DNA from: Herbiconiux sp.
GTDB lineage: Bacteria > Actinomycetota > Actinomycetes > Actinomycetales > Microbacteriaceae
Direction of reading: 5' to 3'
Length of the DNA stretch: 46,614 nucleotides
Assembly (NCBI RefSeq): GCF_023264855.1
Contig: NZ_JAHFUW010000035.1
Coordinates: forward strand, 1-46,614
A model generated the notes under the pieces. That model did no database searches. It was not told the origin of the DNA and saw only the letters and a list, made by a program, of their open reading frames with translations. The translations under genes were made by a program, and so were the position numbers. Shown here one piece after another: positions 41,047 through 46,614 of the stretch (position 1 is the stretch's first letter; every line of letters starts with the position of its first letter).

Positions 41047-41753
41047 ACGAGGCTCGCCTCGTAGCGGTCGATGACCTCGGTGGGCGAACCCACCGCGGTG
41101 AGCCGACCGTCGTCGAACAGCACGGCCACGTCGCACCGCGCCGCCAGCGCGAGGTCGTGCGTCACGAGAACCAGGCGGTGGGCCCGGTCGCCGGCCTGGT
41201 CTTTCCCGTCGCGCAGCAGGTGGTCGGCGATCAGCCTGCTGTTGCGGGCATCCAGATACGCGGTCGGCTCGTCGGCGATCACGAGCGCCGGCCGCCGGAT
41301 GAGCGCCCCGCAGAGGGCGAGCAGCTGCTTCTGGCCGCCCGAGAGATCATGGGCCGGCCGGTCGGCCAGTTCGCTGAGCCCGAACTCCTCCAGGGCGGCG
41401 GATGCGCGCGCGGCGGCCTCGGCCTTGGGCAGCTTGTCGGCCCGCAGCGAGAACGCGGCGTCCTCCGCTACGGTCGGCATGATGATCTGCGCGTCCGGAT
41501 TGCTGAACACGAACCCCACCGCTCGCCGCAGTTCCTTAGCCTGCCGGGACGGATCCAGGCCCAGCACCGACACGGCCCCCGTCGTGGGCGCGACCAGGCC
41601 ACCGAGCAGCCGCGCGAAGGTGGACTTGCCCGATCCGTTGGCCCCGATCACCGCGATGCGCTGCTGGTCGAGCCGCACCGACACGTCGTCGAGGGCGAGG
41701 CGCTCGCCGAGGCGCACCGAGACGGCCTCGAGCAGGATCGGGGCGGAACTCAT
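41040..41753 (-). CDS. bioM: Biotin ECF transporter ATPase (BioM)
   Basis: 237 residues. Walker A GANGSGKST (about 37-45), the FVFSNPDAQIIMPTV Q-loop region, LSGGQKQLLALCGAL signature, LVIADEPTAYLD Walker B and VTHD switch His are all present. It powers biotin uptake with BioN and BioY. ATG 41753 overlaps the BioY stop (ATGA). Confidence 0.95.
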   Translation of the reverse strand: MSSAPILLEAVSVRLGERLALDDVSVRLDQQRIAVIGANGSGKSTFARLLGGLVAPTTGAVSVLGLDPSRQAKELRRAVGFVFSNPDAQIIMPTVAEDAAFSLRADKLPKAEAAARASAALEEFGLSELADRPAHDLSGGQKQLLALCGALIRRPALVIADEPTAYLDARNSRLIADHLLRDGKDQAGDRAHRLVLVTHDLALAARCDVAVLFDDGRLTAVGSPTEVIDRYEASLVC

Positions 41754-42466
41754 CGTTCGGGGGTGCCGGAGGAGACTCCGGGAGCGGTTCCGGATGCCGC
41801 GCCCGCGGTCGATTGCACGGCGGAGGCTCCGCCGGCCCCCACGAACCGGTCGGTGCGGAAGGCCCGCGGATAGGCCCGCTGCAGCGTCATCGTGATGACC
41901 ACCGCGATCACGGCCTTCACCAGGTCGCCCGGAACGAACACGAGGCTCTGCAGTGCCGTCTCGGGCAGCGGGATGCGCGTGACGAGCGCCTGCACCGGCA
42001 GACCGAAGGCGTAGATCACGAGGATGCCGCCCACCAGCACGCCCAGAATGGTGCGCGCCCAGGTGAGGCGGCGCCGCCCGGCGTGCACGATCGCGCCGAC
42101 GACGAAGGCCCCTGCGATCCAGCCCACGAGGTAGCCGGCGGTCGGGCCCACGAACACGCCTGCGCCGCCGTGGCCGCCCGCGAGCAGGGGCAGCCCGAGC
42201 GCGACCAGCGCGAGGAACACGACGAGCGCGATCGCCCCGCGCCAGGCGCCGAGGATGGCGCCGGCGAGCATCACGCCGAGGGTCTGCGCGGTGATCGGCA
42301 CCGAGCCGAACACGGCGAAGCCGCCGGGCAGCCCGAGAACGGCGATGAAGGCGGCGAACACCGCGATCCGAGCGATGTCGGTGGCGTCGATCGCCAGGCG
42401 GGATACCGGGCGTGCCGATCGCCGGGGGGTGATCTCGGCCGGTGCGGCTGCGGGTTCGCTTGTCAT
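41750..42466 (-). CDS. bioY: Biotin-binding ECF S component (BioY)
   Basis: 238 residues with about 6 helices. IARIAVFAAFIAVLGLPGGF, VPITAQTLGVMLAGAILG, and GPTAGYLVGWIAGAFVVG are the diagnostic BioY segments. N- and C-terminal tails are polar and Ala-rich. AGGAG lies 7 nt before ATG 42466. Directly upstream are two TGAAC-N3-GTTCA operators shared with the divergent TetR gene. Confidence 0.95.
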   Translation of the reverse strand: MTSEPAAAPAEITPRRSARPVSRLAIDATDIARIAVFAAFIAVLGLPGGFAVFGSVPITAQTLGVMLAGAILGAWRGAIALVVFLALVALGLPLLAGGHGGAGVFVGPTAGYLVGWIAGAFVVGAIVHAGRRRLTWARTILGVLVGGILVIYAFGLPVQALVTRIPLPETALQSLVFVPGDLVKAVIAVVITMTLQRAYPRAFRTDRFVGAGGASAVQSTAGAASGTAPGVSSGTPER

Positions 42467-42476
42467 CGTCGTCTCC

Positions 42477-42504
42477 TGAACGCTGTTCACCTGAACGGTG
42501 TTCA
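42477..42504. promoter_or_regulatory. Two BioQ-like operators (TGAAC-N3-GTTCA)
   Basis: Perfect copies at 42477-42489 (N3 = GCT) and 42492-42504 (N3 = GGT) lie 2 bp apart between bioY and the TetR gene. The BioQ repressor of Corynebacterium binds the near-identical motif TGAAC-N3-GTTAC upstream of biotin genes. Binding here would block both divergent promoters. Confidence 0.75.
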
Positions 42505-42511
42505 CTATAGT
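42504..42511. promoter_or_regulatory. Palindromic -10 (ACTATAGT) shared by divergent promoters
   Basis: ACTATAGT is its own reverse complement, so TATAGT can be read on both strands. On the plus strand it ends 6 nt before ATG 42518 (leaderless TetR mRNA). On the minus strand it would start the bioY transcript inside the operators. Confidence 0.5.
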
Positions 42512-42517
42512 GGTGAC

Positions 42518-43201
42518 ATGGCCTCGTCCGACAACCCCGGTGCGCGAAACGGTCGTCACACGCGTGACGACGTCGCCGAGGCCGCGCTGCGCATCCTCGA
42601 CGACCACGGCCTGCCCGACCTCACGATGCGCCGCCTCGCCGCCGCCCTCGACGTGCAGCCGAGTGCGCTCTACTGGCACTTCCCGAACAAGCAGACGCTG
42701 CTGGCCGAGCTCGCCGACCGCATCGCGGATCGAGCGCGCCCGCGGCCCGATCCGGATGCCGACTGGGCGGCCCTCGCCCGGGCAGAGGCCTTCGGGCTGC
42801 GCGACGCGTTGCTGGCCTATCGCGACGGCGCCGAAGTGGTGTCGAGCAGCTTCGCGCTGGGTCTCGGCGCCTCGACGCCGCTGACCCGCCTGCGCGCCGC
42901 CCTCGAGCGCGGCTTCGACGCCGCGACCAGCGCGCGGGCCGCCGCCGCCCTGCTGCACTTCGTGCTCGGCCACGTCTCGCACGAGCAGCAGCGCCTGCAG
43001 TACGACAGCCTCGGCGTCGTGACGGCCCCCGACCCCGCGGTCGCCGATACGGGCGCCGACACCGCCGAGGCCTTCGCCTTCGGCGTCGACCTCCTCCTCG
43101 AGGGCCTGAGCCACACCACCCCCGCTTCCGCCGACCCGACCCCCGCCCCCGTCCCCACCTCCGCCGACCCGTCCTTCAGTACCGCTTCGGCCCCCGAATA
43201 A
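42518..43201 (+). CDS. TetR-family regulator, BioQ-like by context
   Basis: 227 residues. The N-terminal HTH (about 12-60: AALRILDDHGLPDLTMRRLA, VQPSALYWHFPNKQTLLAEL) is of the TetR class, followed by a TetR_C-type domain (about 75-195) and a Pro/Thr/Ser-rich tail. It is divergent from bioYMN with two TGAAC-N3-GTTCA sites between, so it is the likely biotin repressor. The name BioQ is inferred from operator and context, not from close sequence comparison. Confidence 0.85.
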   Translation: MASSDNPGARNGRHTRDDVAEAALRILDDHGLPDLTMRRLAAALDVQPSALYWHFPNKQTLLAELADRIADRARPRPDPDADWAALARAEAFGLRDALLAYRDGAEVVSSSFALGLGASTPLTRLRAALERGFDAATSARAAAALLHFVLGHVSHEQQRLQYDSLGVVTAPDPAVADTGADTAEAFAFGVDLLLEGLSHTTPASADPTPAPVPTSADPSFSTASAPE

Positions 43202-43211
43202 CGGGATCACC

Positions 43212-43227
43212 TGACGGCTCGACGGGG
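43212..43227. repeat. Half-copy of the dispersed palindrome
   Basis: TGACGGCTCGACGGGG is identical over 16 nt to the right arm end of the palindrome at 25501-25571. No matching left arm is present. It lies just after the TetR gene stop. It looks like a decayed copy. Confidence 0.5.
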
Positions 43228-43313
43228 CACGAAAGCCCTCGACACGCGGATGCCCGCGGATTAGCCTGGGCGTGCTCGACACCTCTCGCCCGGCATCCTC
43301 CCGGAAGGCCATC

Positions 43314-45185
43314 ATGCGCCGTGCTCGGTCCGCTCTCGTCGCCCTGGTCGTCGTCGCGCTGCTGAGCGTGAGCGGATGCACCTCCTTTCCCTGGAGCAAG
43401 CCGGTCGCCTCGGCGGGACTCGACCTGACCCGCGAGCAGCTGCAGTCGGCCGGCATCACGATCGTGGCCGACGAGACGGCGGTTCCGGATGCGGCGACCT
43501 CCCTGACGGTGACCGAGATCCAGGCCGACCGCATGATCGCCGAGGCGGCGGCGGGCGTCGGCCGCACCGGCGCCGAGCTCGACGCCATCGCGCCCGTCGA
43601 CCCGAGCTATCCGCGGATGAGCTACCTGCTCGCCGCCTATCTCAGCGCCGACGATCTGCCGGGCGAGCATCCTGGAGCCGACCTCGCCCGCGGCCTCTAC
43701 GCCGCGAACGACGAGCGGCCCGAGCCGACGGACTGGACCCACCCCGAGTCGATCGTGTTCCCGATGGCCGTCGTGGCCCTGTTCGTGCAAGACCTGATGA
43801 CCGCCGCCACGGCCGAAGGCTCGTTCGAGGCCCAGGATCCGGCCGACGAGGGCGCCGGGCCGAGTGCACCGCCGGGAGCGACGGATGCGGCCCGGAGCGC
43901 GGTCGAGCCCGCCTCGTTCCGCCTCGCCGAGGCTGCGCCGCAGGCATCCGCCGACATCATCGATTCCCCCTGCAGCACCGTCACGGGCTTCATCTCGAAG
44001 ACCATCCAGGCCGTGTTCGACGTCTTGCGCGTCATCCCGGGCGAGATCTCGAAGATCAGCCCGCTCGGCATCTTCGGCGTGCTGCTCAGCGCGCTCGTGA
44101 ACCACGCGATCGGTCTCGCGCAGGGCGTGGTGGAAGGCCTGGTCTCGGTGGTCACCGCGCCCGTGCTGAACGCCCTGCGGATCGGCCTGTCGGGCCTCGG
44201 CACGGCCTCGCTGGTGCTGAGCTACTTCACCAACGAGCGGCTCGTGGTGAAACCGGGGCCCGCCGATCACACCGCCTTCTCGATCGATCCGGATCCCGGA
44301 ACGAAGGGCACCTTCACCGCCAGCACGCTCTCGCTCACGAAAGACTGGCCCGCGGCCCTGGTGGACTGCGCGAACGTGAGCGGGGCGAGCATCCCGCCGC
44401 TGATCAAGGCGGGCGACCCCGCCACCTGGACGATCCGGTCGGGCGTGACGTTGATCGCGCTCGAGAACACCGAGACGAAGATCCTGGCCGACAAGACGGC
44501 CGTCGTCGAGTTCACGACCGGGCATGAGGATGCCGAGACCGCGAAGGGGCCCGAGATCACGGAGGCCGCCCGGGTGAGCGTGACGGTGCCGCGCAAGGAG
44601 GTGGGCGACTTTCTCGACCTCGCCGCCAAGCAGGTCGAGAACGTGAAGAAGGACATCCTGGCGAAGGTGCCGTCGTTCCTGCAGAGCGCGGCGTCGGCCG
44701 TGCTGAACGCGGCGATCGACCCGGTGGTGGCGAGCGTGCGGGGCTCGCTCGAGGAGGTGGCGGGGGAGACCGCCATCCTGAACCTCAAGGGCGACGGGAT
44801 GGTGTGGGTCACCCATCACGAGCCCAAGGAACCGGATCCGGAGCCGGAGCCGGGTGCCGATCCCGATCCGGCCCCGGACGGCGAGGGGGACTTCTGCACG
44901 CAGTTCGACGAGCAGGCGGCGATCGGGGCCGCGTCGCTGCCCGGGGCGGCCGATCCGTTCAGCTGGGCGGCCGGGTTCGCGGCGGGCCTGCACTCGATCA
45001 CGGCGACCCCGCCGGCCGAGCTCGCCGGCGACTTCGGCACGGTCGTCGCCTTCTACGACATCGCCGCCACCAGCAGCTTCGGCGATGCCCAGGCGCTGGC
45101 CGACTTCGTCGACTCGCACGACATCGACGGCGCCCGCGTGCGCCTCTGGGCGGCCTGCGGCGCAACGCAGATCGACGGTTTCTAG
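43314..45185 (+). CDS. Large lipoprotein of unknown function
   Basis: 623 residues. The signal peptide with lipobox (LSVSGC, Cys about 22) is clear. A helical N-terminal half follows, then a hydrophobic helical core near 230-310 (ISKIQ-like, ISPLGIFGVLLSALVNHAIG, VVEGLVSVVTAPVLNALRIG). After this come a beta-rich part (about 320-420), an amphipathic helical segment and a Pro/Asp/Glu-rich spacer (PDPEPEPGADPDPAPDGE, about 504-521). A small C-terminal helical domain has two Cys (FCTQF, WAACGA). I recognise no family. ATG 43314 has GGAAGG 5 nt upstream, and a TAGCCT box (43262-43267) lies about 47 nt earlier. Its stop overlaps the convergent small gene's stop (CTAG). Confidence 0.8.
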   Translation: MRRARSALVALVVVALLSVSGCTSFPWSKPVASAGLDLTREQLQSAGITIVADETAVPDAATSLTVTEIQADRMIAEAAAGVGRTGAELDAIAPVDPSYPRMSYLLAAYLSADDLPGEHPGADLARGLYAANDERPEPTDWTHPESIVFPMAVVALFVQDLMTAATAEGSFEAQDPADEGAGPSAPPGATDAARSAVEPASFRLAEAAPQASADIIDSPCSTVTGFISKTIQAVFDVLRVIPGEISKISPLGIFGVLLSALVNHAIGLAQGVVEGLVSVVTAPVLNALRIGLSGLGTASLVLSYFTNERLVVKPGPADHTAFSIDPDPGTKGTFTASTLSLTKDWPAALVDCANVSGASIPPLIKAGDPATWTIRSGVTLIALENTETKILADKTAVVEFTTGHEDAETAKGPEITEAARVSVTVPRKEVGDFLDLAAKQVENVKKDILAKVPSFLQSAASAVLNAAIDPVVASVRGSLEEVAGETAILNLKGDGMVWVTHHEPKEPDPEPEPGADPDPAPDGEGDFCTQFDEQAAIGAASLPGAADPFSWAAGFAAGLHSITATPPAELAGDFGTVVAFYDIAATSSFGDAQALADFVDSHDIDGARVRLWAACGATQIDGF

Positions 45186-45370
45186 CTGTCGGAGCGGCCG
45201 GCCAGGCGACGGATCCAGGCGCGGAAGCGCGCGGTCTGGCCGTCGGTGTACTCGTTCGAGAGGCGGAGGGTCTCCTCGCCGAGATCGCCGCCGTGCAGGA
45301 TGGAGTCGAGCGCCTGCAGCGCGCGCTCCTCCTGGGCTTCGGCCCGTCGCATCCGCTCGTCGTCGTCCAT
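45182..45370 (-). CDS. Small acidic/basic helical protein, unknown
   Basis: 62 residues (MDDDERMRRAEAQEERALQA ... RFRAWIRRLAGRSDS), a single predicted helix pair without hydrophobic segments. ATG 45370 is supported by a TAGGCT -10 box ending exactly 7 nt upstream (leaderless). It is convergent with the lipoprotein gene; the two stops share CTAG. The family is not recognised. The in-frame GTG-type extension upstream is rejected because it would run past the -10 box. Confidence 0.65.
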   Translation of the reverse strand: MDDDERMRRAEAQEERALQALDSILHGGDLGEETLRLSNEYTDGQTARFRAWIRRLAGRSDS

Positions 45371-45405
45371 CGGGCTCAGCCTACGTCGCAGCCCTCGTTG
45401 CACGA

Positions 45406-45442
45406 TACCCAGTAGGGGTATAATCTATACCCACAGGGGGTA
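45406..45442 (+). promoter_or_regulatory. Two CsoR boxes flanking the csoR -10
   Basis: TACCC-N5-GGGTA occurs at 45406-45420 and 45428-45442, 22 bp apart (two helical turns). The -10 TATAAT (45419-45424) lies between them. This is the classic copper-repressor operator placed to block its own promoter. Confidence 0.85.
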
Positions 45443-45472
45443 CATCTCGGCCCCGACCAGTGGAGGAATCTC

Positions 45473-45754
45473 GTGCACGGATACGTCGACGACAAAGACG
45501 CGTTGCTGAAGCGCCTGCGCCGGGCCGAGGGGCAGGTGCGCGGCATCGCCCGCATGATCGAGGAAGACGCCTACTGCATCGACGTGCTCACCCAGGTGTC
45601 GGCCGCCACGAAGGCGCTCGAGACGGTCGCGCTCGCGCTGCTCGACGACCACCTCACGCACTGCGTCGCCGAAGCGGGAGCCCAGGGCGGGGTGGTGGCC
45701 GAGGAGAAGATCCGCGAGGCGTCGGCCGCGATCGCGCGCCTCGTGCGCTCCTGA
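45473..45754 (+). CDS. csoR: Copper-sensing repressor CsoR
   Basis: 93 residues of the DUF156 family. Cu(I) ligands Cys35, His60 and Cys64 (DAYCIDV, LLDDHLTHCV) match the M. tuberculosis protein (36/61/65). The N-terminal DALLKRLRRAEGQVRGIARM helix binds DNA. GTG start with GGAGG 6 nt upstream. It should derepress itself and the downstream chaperone and ATPase genes when copper binds. Confidence 0.95.
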   Translation: MHGYVDDKDALLKRLRRAEGQVRGIARMIEEDAYCIDVLTQVSAATKALETVALALLDDHLTHCVAEAGAQGGVVAEEKIREASAAIARLVRS

Positions 45755-45843
45755 GCGCCTCGCGCCCGCACCCAGCCCGAATCAGCCGACAGCGCGTCGC
45801 GGAGCCTCATTCCCGTGCCCTGCGCCAGACGAACAGGACCATC

Positions 45844-46212
45844 ATGACTGAGCCCATCCGCCCCGACCTCGGCCTCGTCGCGCGCGACGGGAGTGCCTGC
45901 GGCTGCGCCTCGCACGCCGAACCCGCCGGCACCGCCGCCCAGGTGCAGCCCGCCCCTCCGGGCCGAATCCCTCTGGGCCGAACCCCTGCGGAGGGGCCCG
46001 CCGTCGACTATCTCGTCACGGGGATGACCTGTGAGCACTGCGTCGCCAGCGTCACCGAAGAGGTGTCGGCGATCGACGGCGTCGATGGGGTGACGGTGCG
46101 GCTGAATGTCGGAGGAGAGTCGCTCGTGTCGGTGCGCGGGGCGGCCGCGGCGAATCGTGCCGCGGTGTCCGCCGCCATCGACGAAGCCGGATACGCGCTG
46201 GCCGGGGAGTGA
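45844..46212 (+). CDS. Heavy-metal-associated (copper chaperone-like) protein
   Basis: 122 residues. A Cys/His-containing N-terminal region ([11 protein letters not shown]) and a Pro/Ala linker precede a CopZ-type HMA domain (about 54-120: [19 protein letters not shown]). GMTCEHC is the Cu(I) site. Longer than the usual 65-70-residue CopZ because of the leader. It probably hands copper to the P-type ATPase encoded 5 bp downstream. AGGA precedes the ATG. Confidence 0.9.
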   Translation: MTEPIRPDLGLVARDGSACGCASHAEPAGTAAQVQPAPPGRIPLGRTPAEGPAVDYLVTGMTCEHCVASVTEEVSAIDGVDGVTVRLNVGGESLVSVRGAAAANRAAVSAAIDEAGYALAGE

Positions 46213-46217
46213 CGGCC

Positions 46218-46614
46218 ATGCCGCGCGAGCCCCGATCCGTCGCCCCGCCCTCTCCCTCGCCCTCGACCCCTCTCGCACCCGCACCCTCGCCTGCCACCGC
46301 TATCGCCACCGCGCCCGCACCCGCCCCCGAGGTCGAGCTCGTCATCGGCGGCATGACCTGCGCGTCCTGCGCCAATCGCATCGAGCGCAAGCTCAACCGC
46401 CTCCCGGGCGTCGAGGCCTCGGTGAACTACGCCACCGAGAAGGCGCGCATCCGCTCGGCTCCGGATGCCACGGGCGCACTCCCCGACTCCGCCGCCCTGA
46501 TCGCCGTGGTCGAGTCCGCCGGCTACCGCGCCACCGCCGCGCTACGCCCCGCCGCCGCGCAGTCCACCCGCGCCCACCTTCCGCTCACGGCGCCGCCGCA
46601 GGCACTCGCCCCCG
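46218..46614 (+). CDS. Copper-translocating P-type ATPase, N-terminal part (runs off window)
   Basis: 132 codons are visible. After a Pro/Ser/Ala-rich leader there is an HMA domain ([20 protein letters not shown], then [20 protein letters not shown]). GMTCASC is the typical N-terminal metal site of CopA-type ATPases; the membrane and catalytic parts lie beyond the window. ATG 46218 has GGGGAG 8 nt upstream; GTG 46209, overlapping the chaperone stop, is an alternative start. Final naming rests on context with CsoR and the chaperone. Confidence 0.85.
   Translation, partial: MPREPRSVAPPSPSPSTPLAPAPSPATAIATAPAPAPEVELVIGGMTCASCANRIERKLNRLPGVEASVNYATEKARIRSAPDATGALPDSAALIAVVESAGYRATAALRPAAAQSTRAHLPLTAPPQALAP

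Noticed and set aside
1-46614. tRNA, rRNA, phage, toxin-antitoxin or restriction-type defence genes
   Set aside because: None of the protein or RNA signatures for these were found on reading both strands.

Overview
This is a high-GC (about 70 %) bacterial chromosomal window with densely packed genes, very frequent ATGA/GTGA start-stop overlaps, frequent GTG starts and several TANNNT -10 boxes lying 6-7 nt in front of start codons. These traits and the gene families (cell wall-binding repeat 2 proteins, DUF2273/DUF6286/Asp23 cluster, BioYMN with a TetR regulator, CHY zinc finger, Pls-type peptide synthetase) point to an actinobacterium, most likely Micrococcales/Microbacteriaceae. That placement is inference. 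I see no rRNA, tRNA, CRISPR array, transposase or phage gene.

Layout. 1-2336 (-): N-terminal 778 codons of a large ATPase regulator of LuxR/LAL type. 2708-8098 (+): a 1,796-residue secreted nuclease/5'-nucleotidase with three cell wall-binding repeats, preceded by a candidate phosphate-regulator operator. 8179-11053: an SDR oxidoreductase divergent from a Fur/PerR regulator and catalase, with a perfect 9-1-9 Fur-type palindrome between them. 11137-11637: a small membrane protein with a Gly/Asp-rich tail. 11885-17763 (-): a five-gene sugar-acid operon (GntR, MFS carrier, DHDPS-family dehydratase, enolase-superfamily dehydratase, 2-oxoglutarate semialdehyde dehydrogenase) leading to 2-oxoglutarate. 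17859-19242: PHP phosphoesterase and a mini PadR regulator. 19239-25485: an amine-use cluster (IclR, two APC permeases, copper amine oxidase). 25612-26220: an unrecognised membrane protein.

26350-30594 is an envelope-stress cluster. An ECF sigma factor and two coupled Asp23-type genes are divergent from Asp23, DUF2273, a second Asp23-like protein, DUF6286 and an AmaP-like anchor, followed by CsbD. 30966-36864 is a coupled trio: a small Lys/Ala-rich helical protein, a 1,413-residue Pls/PosA-type synthetase (adenylation, carrier, then membrane and hexapeptide-like segments) and an M1 aminopeptidase. Facing it, on the minus strand, are PPK2 and a phosphopantetheinyl transferase. Together these look like a complete poly-amino-acid production unit: a membrane synthetase, the enzyme that would charge its carrier domain, a peptidase that could trim or release the product, and a nearby polyphosphate kinase. 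This is the best candidate for an undescribed system. 39028-40080 is a second cell wall-binding-repeat protein. 40093-43201 is a biotin-uptake locus (CHY zinc finger, BioN, BioM, BioY) divergent from a BioQ-like TetR regulator, with two operator copies between them. 43314-45370 holds a large orphan lipoprotein and a tiny convergent gene. 45406-46614 is a copper-response locus (CsoR with two boxes, a metal-binding chaperone and the start of a copper P-type ATPase).

Non-coding structure is rich. There is a family of about 67-71 bp palindromes in intergenic gaps, a 60-bp tandem triplication of the 3' end of the semialdehyde dehydrogenase gene, and several long hairpins between genes.
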